This document shows positions 43,122 to 52,011 of a stretch of 64,000 nucleotides of DNA, in pieces. A program made the translations under genes and the position numbers. Position 1 is the first letter of the stretch; each line of letters opens with the position of its first letter. The notes beneath the pieces are model-generated. The model was given only the letters and a program-made list of their open reading frames with translations. It was not told where the DNA came from and did no database searches. The stretch is from Gammaproteobacteria bacterium (GTDB lineage Bacteria; Pseudomonadota; Gammaproteobacteria; Pseudomonadales; Azotimanducaceae), in contig JAPPGK010000056.1 in NCBI GenBank assembly GCA_028821405.1, positions 124,001 to 188,000 on the forward strand, in the 5' to 3' direction.

Positions 43122-44738
43122 ATGGCCACGTCCCGACCCAACATCCTGCTCGTCATGAACGACGACATGGGTTTCTCCGACATCGGCTGCTACGGCGGCG
43201 AAGTCCAGACGCCCAATCTCGACCGGCTCGCCGCCAACGGCATCCGCTTCACCCAGTTTTACAACACCGCCCGGTGCTGCCCTACCCGGGCGTCGATCCT
43301 CACCGGTCTCCACCCCCACCAGGCCGGCGTCGGCTGGATGACGACGGATCTCGACGAGGACGGCTACCGAGGCAGCCTCAACGACAAGTGCGTGACCATC
43401 GCCGAGGCGCTCGGGGCGGCGGGATACGCCACCTACATGAGCGGCAAATGGCACGTCAGCCGGAATGTCGTGCCCGACGGCCCGAAGCATGCCTGGCCCT
43501 GCCAGCGCGGGTTCGACCACTATTTCGGAATTCTCGGCGGCGCAGCCAACTACTGGCAGCCGAGAACCTTGACCCGGAACAACGATCCCGTCGACCTCAA
43601 TGGCCTGCCCGCAGATTTCTTCCTAACCGACGCGATCAGCGACCGAGCAGCCGATTACATCCGCAACCACGCCGAGAGCGGAACCGACGCACCGTTTTTC
43701 CTTTACACGGCCTACACGGCACCGCATTGGCCGCTGCATGCCCATCCGGAGGACATCGAGCGCTACCGGGGCCGATTCGCCGCCGGCTGGGACAACCTAC
43801 GCGAAGAGCGTCTGCAACGGATGCGCGCCATGGGCATCGTCGATGCGTCGTGGCCGATCACGGACCGGGATCCGACCCAGCCACCGTGGGAAGAGGCGCC
43901 GAACAAGGATTGGGAGCAGCGCCGCATGGAAGTGTATGCGGCCCAGATCGACCGGATGGACCAGGGCATCGGCCGAATCGTTGCAGCGCTCAACGATACC
44001 AAGGAGATCGACAACACGCTGATTCTCTTTCTGGCCGACAACGGTGCCTGCGCCGAGGAATTCGCGCGGGAGGTCAGCCCCATGCCGGGCACATATCCTG
44101 CCGGCACGACGCAAACCCGGGACGGCAGAACCGTGATGCGGGGCAACGACCCCACCGTCATGCCGGGATCCGAGGATACGTACCAGAGCTACGGCATCCC
44201 CTGGGCGAACCTGTCGAACACGCCGTTTCGGGAATACAAGCACTGGGTTCACGAGGGCGGCATCGCCACGCCGCTGATCGTCCACTGGCCAGCCGTCGTC
44301 GACGACGTCGGCGCGTTGCGGCACGCACCGGGGCAACTCACCGACATCATGGCGACCTGCCTCGACGTGGCGGGCGCGGACTACCCGACCCGCTTCAACG
44401 GCAACGACATCATCCCGTTGGAAGGCACCAGCCTCAAGCCGATCTTCCACGATCAACCCAATCACAAGGAAGCGCTGATCTGGGAACACGAAGGCAACAA
44501 GGCCGTACGCAGAGGCCGCTGGAAACTGGTGTGCAAGTACCCAGGCGACTGGGAACTCTACGACATCGTCGCCAACCGGACGGAAACGGAGGATCTCGCG
44601 GCCGAGAATCCGGGGGTCGTGGCGGAACTCGGCGCGATCCACGACGCCTGGGCCGAGCGTTGCGGCGTCAAGGCATGGGAGCACATGCTGGAGAATCTGA
44701 AGTCGGCGAGAGGGGTGGCTGCCAGCGCAAGAAAGTGA
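43122..44738 (+). CDS. Type I sulfatase (arylsulfatase family)
   Basis: This 538-residue sulfate-ester hydrolase has the N-terminal metal-binding DD (14-15) in LLVMNDDMGFSDIGCYGGE. The formylglycine motif is C52-C-P-T-R56 in NTARCCPTRASILTG, which needs oxidation of the first Cys by FGE or anSME. GKWHV carries the conserved Lys/His, FLADNGACAEE the distal metal ligands, and the C-terminal domain ends with WKLVCKYPGDWELYDI. No signal peptide is visible, so it may be cytoplasmic or use another route. It directly follows the NnrU-like gene. The substrate could be a sulfated polysaccharide fragment or small molecule. Confidence 0.92.
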   Translation: MATSRPNILLVMNDDMGFSDIGCYGGEVQTPNLDRLAANGIRFTQFYNTARCCPTRASILTGLHPHQAGVGWMTTDLDEDGYRGSLNDKCVTIAEALGAAGYATYMSGKWHVSRNVVPDGPKHAWPCQRGFDHYFGILGGAANYWQPRTLTRNNDPVDLNGLPADFFLTDAISDRAADYIRNHAESGTDAPFFLYTAYTAPHWPLHAHPEDIERYRGRFAAGWDNLREERLQRMRAMGIVDASWPITDRDPTQPPWEEAPNKDWEQRRMEVYAAQIDRMDQGIGRIVAALNDTKEIDNTLILFLADNGACAEEFAREVSPMPGTYPAGTTQTRDGRTVMRGNDPTVMPGSEDTYQSYGIPWANLSNTPFREYKHWVHEGGIATPLIVHWPAVVDDVGALRHAPGQLTDIMATCLDVAGADYPTRFNGNDIIPLEGTSLKPIFHDQPNHKEALIWEHEGNKAVRRGRWKLVCKYPGDWELYDIVANRTETEDLAAENPGVVAELGAIHDAWAERCGVKAWEHMLENLKSARGVAASARK

Positions 44739-44808
44739 CCGAGCCTCCCGGACTCATCGAATCCGGATTCGGATAGGCCCCCATCGGGTGCCAACAATTA
44801 TACGCTCC

Positions 44809-44840
44809 CAACCCTTCAATTTGCAGACTACCAAGGGTTG
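44809..44840. promoter_or_regulatory. 8-base inverted repeat upstream of DUF6178-like gene
   Basis: CAACCCTT (44809-44816) and AAGGGTTG (44833-44840) form a perfect inverted repeat with a 16-base spacer, followed by a TACAAT hexamer near 44851. The spacing would suit an operator bound by a dimeric repressor, or a weak terminator for the sulfatase gene. Only the sequence symmetry is observed. Confidence 0.35.
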
Positions 44841-44886
44841 ACAAGCCGCCTACAATTGGCCGTCGCCACCCGATCTTGGAAGCCAA

Positions 44887-46401
44887 ATGCCTCGCAGCGA
44901 CCCGGTTCCCACCGCGCCGAACCTGCTGTCGCTCGCCGACAATCCGAAGCTCCCGGCACTCGTAAAGAAGCTCCCGCATCCGGTCCTTGCCAAGCTGATC
45001 GGTGTCGTCGGGGTCGAGGACGCCGCGCCTCTTGTAGCCTTGACTACGCCGCGACAAATGCGTGCCCTGTTCGACGACGTGCTTTGGGAAAATCCGTCGC
45101 CCGGCCTGCCCGCTCGGTTCTCGGTCGGCGAGTTTCTGCGCTGGCTCGACGTGCTGAACGAAGAGAGCGTTGCCTTCACAGCCGAGCGACTGCAAACCCT
45201 CGGCGAGCAGTTCCTCTCCGCGGCACTCGGGCAGATTCTCGACGTCCACGGCAAGGATGCGCAATTCGGCGGCGACGGCGTGCCGGACGACCGCGAGGAC
45301 TTCGGCGACTTTCTGGTTCGGACATTGCCCGGGTACGACGATCACTGGGACACCGTTCGCACCACGCTTTCCGCCCTTCACCAAGACAACCCCCGCTTCC
45401 TCGACCGGGTGCTGCGGCGCTGTACGCCGAGCTGGACCGGTTTTGTGTCCGAACGGCCCTACGCCCTGGCCAGGGTCGACGAAGGCGGGGACCGGGACAT
45501 CCGGCGCGAACAAGCTGGCTTCGTTAGCCCGGAAACGGCAAGCGCCTTCTTATCCGAGGCCCGCGTTGCGCCCCTTGCGACCCTTGTCGAATGCGACGGG
45601 TACGACCCCATCAGCGCCCGCTACTTGGCCAGGCAAACGCGTGGAACCGAAGACACCGATCCGGCGACGAGGACCGATGCTTCGATCGACGACGAGCTGT
45701 CAGACCTCCTGGCAATCCTGAGTCAGGTCGAAGGAATCGCCCGCGCTCCCCAGCTACTCGCGCCTAGCGGAACCCGTACGCGGACGATCAGAACCGTGCT
45801 CGCAGATCTCGAGCGGGACCGACCGGTCGAGTTCGCCGCCCGCATGGGCGAACTCGTCTATCTGTCGAATGTCCTGATGGCGGGAGTCTCGTCGATCAAG
45901 CTAAGCGAAGCCGAAGCACCCAATGTCGCCCTCGCCATCTGCAATCTCGCCGCAGGGCAAGGCGCACCGTTGGACAATCCGCTGACCAACCCTGCGGGCC
46001 TGATCAGGCTGTTCCGCATCGGCTGGCACACCCTGTGCCGCGTGCCGCCGCTGGCGGCCCGACGGTTGGTCGCCGTACTCCGCGACACTGACATCCGAGA
46101 ACGGCTTGGCACCCGCGCTTGGATTCTCTCGGAGGTCGACCTCGCAATCGCCGACCTCGTCAATCGCGTCGACCTCGGCGTGTTCGACGACGTCGAGGAG
46201 TCTCTAGGCATCGTCTCCCTGGTCGTTGAGGCGGAAGCCATCCAATGGCTCAAGGCGCTCATCGCGGACCTACCGAGAGTGCCCGTCCCGACGGCCGCCA
46301 CGGAGCATATCGGCACCCGGACGCGGGATATCCAAAGCGCCGACGATCTTGAGCTGGTCAAGCGTTTCCTCGCGCACTTGCCCGAACAGGTGAAATCGTG
46401 A
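44887..46401 (+). CDS. DUF6178-like protein
   Basis: This is a 504-residue, mostly helical cytoplasmic protein. The N-terminal part (ALVKKLPHPVLAKLIGVVG then EDAAPLVALTTPRQMRALFD and FLRWLDVLNEES) follows the pattern of DUF6178 proteins, in which a short helical motif of the LxxLxPExLxxLxxxxxxED type precedes a large helical domain. No catalytic motif is apparent. GGAAG precedes ATG 44887. It is not obviously linked to its neighbours. The assignment rests on the N-terminal region only. Confidence 0.5.
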   Translation: MPRSDPVPTAPNLLSLADNPKLPALVKKLPHPVLAKLIGVVGVEDAAPLVALTTPRQMRALFDDVLWENPSPGLPARFSVGEFLRWLDVLNEESVAFTAERLQTLGEQFLSAALGQILDVHGKDAQFGGDGVPDDREDFGDFLVRTLPGYDDHWDTVRTTLSALHQDNPRFLDRVLRRCTPSWTGFVSERPYALARVDEGGDRDIRREQAGFVSPETASAFLSEARVAPLATLVECDGYDPISARYLARQTRGTEDTDPATRTDASIDDELSDLLAILSQVEGIARAPQLLAPSGTRTRTIRTVLADLERDRPVEFAARMGELVYLSNVLMAGVSSIKLSEAEAPNVALAICNLAAGQGAPLDNPLTNPAGLIRLFRIGWHTLCRVPPLAARRLVAVLRDTDIRERLGTRAWILSEVDLAIADLVNRVDLGVFDDVEESLGIVSLVVEAEAIQWLKALIADLPRVPVPTAATEHIGTRTRDIQSADDLELVKRFLAHLPEQVKS

Positions 46402-46474
46402 AATCGCTCCTTGACGATCTCGCGACCGGCGGGAGATTCCGCCATCTTGGCTTGGCTTCGACTACCATGGATGG

Positions 46475-47725
46475 ATGGCAGAACGACTCGCGTCGCCGAA
46501 TCCATTGACGGGCTTCGACCGAGCCCGCTTTGGTGCCATCGGGCTTGGTGTCGTAGTTGCAGCGGCTTGTGCGTTCGCCCTTGGTTCGCCTTCCACGGAA
46601 CCAACGGATCGGGTCACGAACGTACCGCGGGACGGGACAAGCCCGTCCCCTACGGTCGCTTCTCCACGCAAGTGCGACTACGAGGCGGGAGGGTTCCCCG
46701 CGACCGCTTTCGAGTACGCCAAGATCGTGGAGCCGCTACTGGGCGTTCCACCGAGGATCGATCTTGGCCAAGGCGTGGAGGTTCCCCTCTACGTCGATGG
46801 CGTTCAGAAGCGCGGTGTCCTGAAGTCCTGCGACAACCCGAGCCGGCTGGGCAAGGGGTGCGTTTCGGGCTCGGTGCTGCAGCGGTACGAAGGTCGGACA
46901 CGGGACGGCGAACCGCTGCCGAGTGTGGTGTGGGTGAGTTTCGGTCGGAACTCCAGTTTTTCGTACCGGGGCGAGGTTCATGTCCTCGGGTCCGTGCAGA
47001 TGATCGGCTACGACGAGTGGACCGGCGCAACCGCATTCTTCGAGAGCAGCGACCGTATCGACACCTGGGCCGATGTCGATCCCGAGACGTATCGCCTGAC
47101 CGGTGAGATGCCCTGGGTCGACGACCGCCAAGCGTTCAACCGGGCTTTTCGCACACCGGGTAGGGGCCAGTGCGTGGAGTGCCATCAGAACGACCCTTTC
47201 ATCCACAACTCGTTCATAGACGCCGCAAAGATGCCGGGCACCGACGAGCCGGTTGTGCCCCGAATCCGAACCAGGGACCGGGACATGCGAACCGACCTGC
47301 CCTACCACGTCCTCGGTGGGGAGAACTGGGACATGCGAACCATCCACATCGACGGCAATGGCTGCCTAGAATGTCATCGGATCGGCATGGGTACCGCGAC
47401 GTTGTTCATGAGACACGGATGGCACCCCAACGAGCACATGCCGCCGAAGAATCCGGGCAGCCTGTCCGAAGACTGGGATGAACTCGCGGAATGTTGGGAG
47501 AACCGTCCCGAAAACACGCCCGGATGCGAATGGGTTGTTCCCCCTACCGGGGACGCGCTGGGTCGGGTCGTGGGCGCCAGTTATCCCTACAAAGCGGCAT
47601 TCAACCAGCCCGGCCGCGAGGCGCTCAACTTCCCGCAAACCGGTACGGGCGGGGATGAATCCAAGGGGAAGTCCACGCGGGCATTCTTCGGCGGCAAGAC
47701 ACACAGTGACAAGGCAAAGCAATGA
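46475..47725 (+). CDS. Dihaem c-type cytochrome-like exported protein
   Basis: This 416-residue protein has one N-terminal membrane segment or uncleaved signal (RFGAIGLGVVVAAACAFALG) and two CxxCH haem-attachment motifs (QCVECHQNDPF and GCLECHRIGM). Further His and Met residues (MRHGWHPNEHMPP) could be distal ligands. The flanking domain, about 180 residues before the first haem, is beta-rich and unrecognised. Just after the membrane segment, codons 52-60 (PRDGTSPSPT) are encoded by an inserted palindromic repeat. It overlaps the HAD gene by four bases (ATGA). The role is probably periplasmic electron transfer or haem-dependent redox chemistry. Confidence 0.7.
   Translation: MAERLASPNPLTGFDRARFGAIGLGVVVAAACAFALGSPSTEPTDRVTNVPRDGTSPSPTVASPRKCDYEAGGFPATAFEYAKIVEPLLGVPPRIDLGQGVEVPLYVDGVQKRGVLKSCDNPSRLGKGCVSGSVLQRYEGRTRDGEPLPSVVWVSFGRNSSFSYRGEVHVLGSVQMIGYDEWTGATAFFESSDRIDTWADVDPETYRLTGEMPWVDDRQAFNRAFRTPGRGQCVECHQNDPFIHNSFIDAAKMPGTDEPVVPRIRTRDRDMRTDLPYHVLGGENWDMRTIHIDGNGCLECHRIGMGTATLFMRHGWHPNEHMPPKNPGSLSEDWDELAECWENRPENTPGCEWVVPPTGDALGRVVGASYPYKAAFNQPGREALNFPQTGTGGDESKGKSTRAFFGGKTHSDKAKQ
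46626..46655 (-). repeat. Palindromic repeat copy 4, inside a coding sequence
   Basis: The plus strand reads CGCGGGACGGGAC-AAGC-CCGTCCCCTACGG. It is in frame in the cytochrome gene, encoding Pro-Arg-Asp-Gly-Thr-Ser-Pro-Ser-Pro-Thr in a linker. The orientation places its TAG on the other strand, so the frame stays open. Confidence 0.7.
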
Positions 47726-48423
47726 GAAACGGAATCAAGGCTCTGGCTTTCGACGTCGGCGGCAGCGTCTTCGACTGGCAGACCGCCACCCGCCGCGCAG
47801 TCCGGGAGATCGCCGACACGCGGGGCGTCGAAGTGGACGACGGGGCGTTCACGATGACGTGGCGCAGGCGAATGTTCCAGGAACTTGCACGCGTACGAAG
47901 CGGCGAACTGCCGTGGCAGAACGCAGACCAACTCCATCGCTCGCTTCTGGACGAGTTGGCGGACGCCTACCCCCAACTCGAACTGTCCGACGCGGACCGC
48001 GACGATCTCAACGGGGCATGGCACCGGATGGGTGTGTGGGACGACGTCCCCGATGCGCTCAAGAGTCTTCGCGAACACTACATCGTGTCGATACTCACCG
48101 TGTTGAGCCTGTCGATCGTGGTGGACAGTTCGCGGCACGCCGGAATCGACTGGGACGCGTACATCTCGTGTGAATTCCTAGGTGTCTACAAGCCGGACGC
48201 CGAGGCATACCAGACCGCTGCGCGCTTGCTTGGCGCCGAGCCCCACGAGACGATGATGGTTGCCGTCCATCCCCCAGACCTCCTCGCCGCACAACGGGCT
48301 GGGCTCAAGACCGGCTATGTGAAGCCGAAGGTCTGGGAACCCGGGGCCGACGGACCCACAGAAGGGTTCGACGTCACTGCGAACGACTATGGCGACTTCG
48401 CCCGTCAACTAACCCATTCATAG
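47722..48423 (+). CDS. HAD-superfamily hydrolase (haloacid dehalogenase type II-like)
   Basis: This 233-residue protein has the L-2-haloacid dehalogenase order: AFDVGGSVFDW with the nucleophile Asp11, ILTVLSLSIVVDSSRHAGID as the motif II region, YISCEFLGVYKPDAEAYQTA with the motif III Lys, and a late acidic segment. DVGGS replaces the usual DVFGT and the motif II serine is shifted, so activity on haloacids is uncertain; it may be a phosphatase. Its ATG overlaps the TGA of the cytochrome gene, indicating co-translation. Confidence 0.85.
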   Translation: MRNGIKALAFDVGGSVFDWQTATRRAVREIADTRGVEVDDGAFTMTWRRRMFQELARVRSGELPWQNADQLHRSLLDELADAYPQLELSDADRDDLNGAWHRMGVWDDVPDALKSLREHYIVSILTVLSLSIVVDSSRHAGIDWDAYISCEFLGVYKPDAEAYQTAARLLGAEPHETMMVAVHPPDLLAAQRAGLKTGYVKPKVWEPGADGPTEGFDVTANDYGDFARQLTHS

Positions 48424-48492
48424 TTTGCGGTCGACGAGCCGTAGCAGCCGCCTTTGGGGCAGCCGTCCTCCCAAACACAATCACATGCCGAA

Positions 48493-48518
48493 CGGGCGAC
48501 CGCGAGGATCGCCCCTAC
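48493..48518 (-). repeat. Palindromic repeat copy 5; supplies a stop codon
   Basis: On the minus strand this reads TCGTAGGGGCGATCC-TCGC-GGTCGCCCG. The TAG (48517-48515) is the stop codon of the DEAD-box helicase gene. The arms GGGCGAtCC and GGtCGCCC pair with one mismatch. Confidence 0.65.
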
Positions 48519-49891
48519 GAGGCCGCACGCCATTGCGCACGCGTAAAGCGGCGATCCATGCTCCGTTCGATCTCACGCCATTTGCGCGTCTCGTCCGGTG
48601 TCACGAAGGTTATCGCCGCACCGCGTCGGCCCATGCGGCCGGTGCGTCCCACCCGGTGCGTGAACAGTTGCGGCGAGTCCGGCAGGTCGTAGTTGACCAC
48701 CTGATCGATACCTTCGACATCGATGCCGCGCGCCGCCACGTTGGTGGCGACCAGGATCGGCGCCGTGCCGGAACGGAAGTCCGCCAGCACGCGCTCGCGG
48801 GCGTTCTGCTTGAGATTGCCTTGCAGCGCGCCGACCCGGTAGCCGAGCGAGTCGAGCTGACGTGCGAGCTTTCGGACACCATGCTTGGTCCTGCCGAAGA
48901 CGATGACCGGCCCGTCGCGTTCGTCCAGCAATGCCTGCAGCGCCTCGATCTTGTCATCCCTCTCGATGGTATAGACCTGGTGTTCAACCGAGGGCGGCGC
49001 TTGGATGTCGGCATCGATCTCGACCCTTTCGGGTTCCCTGAGATGCTTCCTTGCGGTATTCGCCACCCATTTCGGCATGGTCGCCGAAAAGAGCGCGGTC
49101 TGCCGCTCACGCGGCGTCCGCTCGAGAATCGCTTCGACGTCGTGCGCAAAACCCTTGTCGAGCATCTCGTCGGCTTCGTCCAGCACCAGGAGTCGCAACC
49201 CCTTGAGGTCGAGGTTACCTTGTCGGAGATGATCGAGCGTACGTCCGGGCGTCCCGACGACCACGTGGGCACCACGTTTCAACGCCGCATGTTCCGGCCG
49301 GATGGACCGACCGCCGTACAACGACTGGACCCGGAGTCCTCGCGCTGCCGCCAAGGCCCCGGCGACGGCAGCGACCTGGATCGCCAGTTCCCGGGTCGGT
49401 ACCAGCACCAGGGCCTGAACGGCGCGGTGCGACGGATCGCAGCGTTCCGCGAGCGGTATGGCGAACGCCAGCGTCTTCCCCGACCCGGTGCGGGCTTGGC
49501 CCATCAAGTCCCGACCCGCAAGGAGAAGGGGAATGGACTGCTTCTGGATCGGCGTTGGCTCGACGATGCCCATGTCGGCAATCGCGGCCAGGATCGCGGC
49601 ACGAAACTCCATCGCCTCGAACGCGGTCGCCCGGCCGTCGATGTCCCGGGTTGGCTCTTGGATCAAGTTCGGCGACTGGCCGGCGCGGATCCCGCCACGT
49701 GCCGGCCGAGCGCGGCGGTGGCTCTGGAAACAGGGGCGGCAGTAGACTGGCCGATCAGCAGTTGGGCGGAAGGGAACGGTGGTCAACGTGTCGCACGCGG
49801 CGCACACGACCTCGTGGCGGCGACCGCGGTTGTGGGGACGAGTGGTCGAGCGGTGTCGCTCGCGGCTCGTCGAAAGAGAATGCAAAGACAT
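48515..49891 (-). CDS. DEAD-box RNA helicase with N-terminal zinc ribbon
   Basis: This 458-residue ATP-dependent RNA helicase has all core motifs: the Q motif in PTPIQKQSIP, ARTGSGKT, PTRELA, GTPGR, DEAD, SAT, and HRVGRTGR. An N-terminal zinc-ribbon (VVCAACDTLTTVPFRP then VYCRPCF, CxxC-x18-CxxC) at about residues 28-56 is fused before the helicase. Such ribbons are often found alone or on nucleic-acid-binding proteins. The C-terminal region is short. ATG 49891 has AAGGAG ten bases upstream. It probably remodels ribosome or mRNA structure. The stop codon belongs to palindromic repeat copy 5. Confidence 0.9.
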   Translation of the reverse strand: MSLHSLSTSRERHRSTTRPHNRGRRHEVVCAACDTLTTVPFRPTADRPVYCRPCFQSHRRARPARGGIRAGQSPNLIQEPTRDIDGRATAFEAMEFRAAILAAIADMGIVEPTPIQKQSIPLLLAGRDLMGQARTGSGKTLAFAIPLAERCDPSHRAVQALVLVPTRELAIQVAAVAGALAAARGLRVQSLYGGRSIRPEHAALKRGAHVVVGTPGRTLDHLRQGNLDLKGLRLLVLDEADEMLDKGFAHDVEAILERTPRERQTALFSATMPKWVANTARKHLREPERVEIDADIQAPPSVEHQVYTIERDDKIEALQALLDERDGPVIVFGRTKHGVRKLARQLDSLGYRVGALQGNLKQNARERVLADFRSGTAPILVATNVAARGIDVEGIDQVVNYDLPDSPQLFTHRVGRTGRMGRRGAAITFVTPDETRKWREIERSMDRRFTRAQWRAAS

Positions 49892-50102
49892 ACGAAATGG
49901 ACTCCTTGTCCAAGGAAAAGGTCACACAGGTGATTCAGCGCGGGGTGGAGATGCAGGGATGACCGAACGGCCGGCTGCGGGGAAAACCTTAGCGCGACAA
50001 TCAAGCGCGTTCGGGCATTATGACAGATTAACGGTCGCAACGTGCGATTCGACGACGGCAGGCGCCGATGGTGCGGAGATTCGGTCAGAGCGACTGACGC
50101 AA

Positions 50103-51935
50103 ATGCGTGTCGGACTTGCCCGCGATACGTTGCTTGCTTGTTTCCTGGCCATCCTCTGCAACACCGTGATGGCCGGCTCTCTCGAGGATCTCGACTTCAA
50201 GCACGGCATCGCCTTCTTCCACGACCTGAAGTACCCCACCGACTACACGCATCTCGACTACCTCAATCCCGATGCGCCGAAGGGAGGCGAACTGGTGTTG
50301 CCGACCCAGAGCGCCTTCAACAACCTAGCCCCGATGGCCACCCGCGGGATCGGTGCGCCGCAAGGTTTCGGGTCCACGTCCGACACGCTTCTGATTCGCG
50401 CCGGCGACGAGGTGAGCGCCTTCTATGGTCGCCTTGCCGACGGCGTCGCCGTGACCGATGACAGCTTGGCGATGGTATTCAGAATCCACGCCGACGCGCG
50501 GTGGCGCGATGGCGTTCCCATCACGGCCACCGACGTGGCGTACACCCTCGACATGCGCCGGAACCAACCTGAAGGCCGCGTGTATTTCAACTTCATCGCG
50601 GACGTCGAAGTGCTAGACGACCGTCACGTGGCTGTTCACCTCTTTTCCCCGATCACCTTGAACAACATCATCATGATTCAGTTCTCCCCGATCCTGCCCG
50701 AGCACTACTGGCGGGACCGGGATCCCGAGGCGAGTACGCTTGAGCCGCCGTTGACCAGCGGACCCTACCGTATCTCGGCCATGAAGCAGGGACGGTACAT
50801 CGAGTACGAACGCGACCCCGAATATTGGGGCCGCGACATTCCCGTCAACCGGGGCCGGTACAACTTCGATCGGGTTCGCTACGAGGTCTACCGCGATGCC
50901 ACGGTGATCCGGGAGAGCTTCCGCAAGGGACTGATCGACATCTGGACCGAAACCGACGTCCGCTACTGGCACGACTCCTTCGACACGCCCGCTTTTTCCA
51001 AGGGCTGGGTCAGGAAGATCCGTCGACATTTCGGCATCGAAGTGGGCGTACGCAGCAACATCGCGCTCAACAACCGCCGCGCGAAGTTCAAGGACCGGCG
51101 GGTCCGCGAGGCGCTGACGCTGGCGATGGACTTCGAATGGCAGAACCGCACGTTGCACATGGGCCACCACAAGCGCGCCCACAGCTTCTGGCCGGACACG
51201 ATCCTGTCGGCCACCGGCCTGCCTAGCGACGACGAACTCGCGTTGTTGGCAGACTTCCGCGATCAACTGCCGAACGAACTGTTCGACAAACCGTTTCGCT
51301 TTCCGGAAACCACGTCGGTGGACGACCACCGCCGGAATCTCGTTCGCGCCCGGCAACTATTGTCCGAAGCGGGTTGGCGGACCATCGACGGCGTTCTCAC
51401 CAACGAAGCCGGCGAGCCGTTCACGATCAAGTTCCTATCCCAGAACATCGCGGACTCCCGCATCCTGCTTCCCTATCTGCAAGACCTAAGGCGGCTTGGA
51501 ATCGCCGCGACGATCCGACTGGTGGAAAGCAGCCAATACATCAACCTGCGCCGCGAGTTCGATTTCGACGCCGTCCTCCAGAACCAGGACATCCTCATGC
51601 CACCGGGTATCGAACTTGAGGCCACGTACCATTCCGCCTCCGCGAAGGATCCGTTTTCGCGCAATGTCGCCGGCATCGGCCATCCAGCGTTGGACTACCT
51701 GATTACGCAAGCGAATCTCGCAACGACCCTCGACGAGGTGACCGCCGCCTGCCGCGCCATCGACCGCGTGCTGCTCTGGCAGTACTACCAGATACCGCTC
51801 TACGCGGTGGACCTGCGACGAACGGTCCATTGGGACAAATTCGGCATCCCGGATTTCGAGGCAAAGTACTGGCCGGCATTTCCCGACGGCTGGTGGTACG
51901 ACGAGGCCAAGGCGGCGCGGATTGTGAACCGGTAA
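50103..51935 (+). CDS. YejA-like solute-binding protein (family 5)
   Basis: This 610-residue periplasmic peptide-binding protein has a signal peptide (RDTLLACFLAILCNTVMAG). The YejA-type start GIAFFHDLKYPTDYTHLDYL is followed by NPDAPKGG and the family 5 core (VTDDSLAMVFRIHADARWRD, GVPITATDVAYTLD, FTIKFLSQN). YejA delivers microcin C and oligopeptides to an ABC transporter, but no permease or ATPase gene is adjacent, so it is an orphan or works with a transporter elsewhere. ATG 50103 was chosen because the signal peptide starts there; the frame is open upstream to 49779. Confidence 0.88.
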   Translation: MRVGLARDTLLACFLAILCNTVMAGSLEDLDFKHGIAFFHDLKYPTDYTHLDYLNPDAPKGGELVLPTQSAFNNLAPMATRGIGAPQGFGSTSDTLLIRAGDEVSAFYGRLADGVAVTDDSLAMVFRIHADARWRDGVPITATDVAYTLDMRRNQPEGRVYFNFIADVEVLDDRHVAVHLFSPITLNNIIMIQFSPILPEHYWRDRDPEASTLEPPLTSGPYRISAMKQGRYIEYERDPEYWGRDIPVNRGRYNFDRVRYEVYRDATVIRESFRKGLIDIWTETDVRYWHDSFDTPAFSKGWVRKIRRHFGIEVGVRSNIALNNRRAKFKDRRVREALTLAMDFEWQNRTLHMGHHKRAHSFWPDTILSATGLPSDDELALLADFRDQLPNELFDKPFRFPETTSVDDHRRNLVRARQLLSEAGWRTIDGVLTNEAGEPFTIKFLSQNIADSRILLPYLQDLRRLGIAATIRLVESSQYINLRREFDFDAVLQNQDILMPPGIELEATYHSASAKDPFSRNVAGIGHPALDYLITQANLATTLDEVTAACRAIDRVLLWQYYQIPLYAVDLRRTVHWDKFGIPDFEAKYWPAFPDGWWYDEAKAARIVNR

Positions 51936-51937
51936 CA

Positions 51938-51967
51938 CCGTAGTGGAGGGGCTTGTCCCGTCCCGCT
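51938..51967 (+). repeat. Palindromic repeat copy 6
   Basis: CCGTAGTGGAGGGGC-TTGT-CCCGTCCCG starts three bases after the YejA-like gene stop and ends 45 bases before the end of the broken collagenase gene. It carries a small insertion in the left arm compared with the other copies. Confidence 0.6.
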
Positions 51968-52011
51968 GCGCTTGCGGGCACGGGATCCCTATGTGGGAAT
52001 GGTGAACAGTG

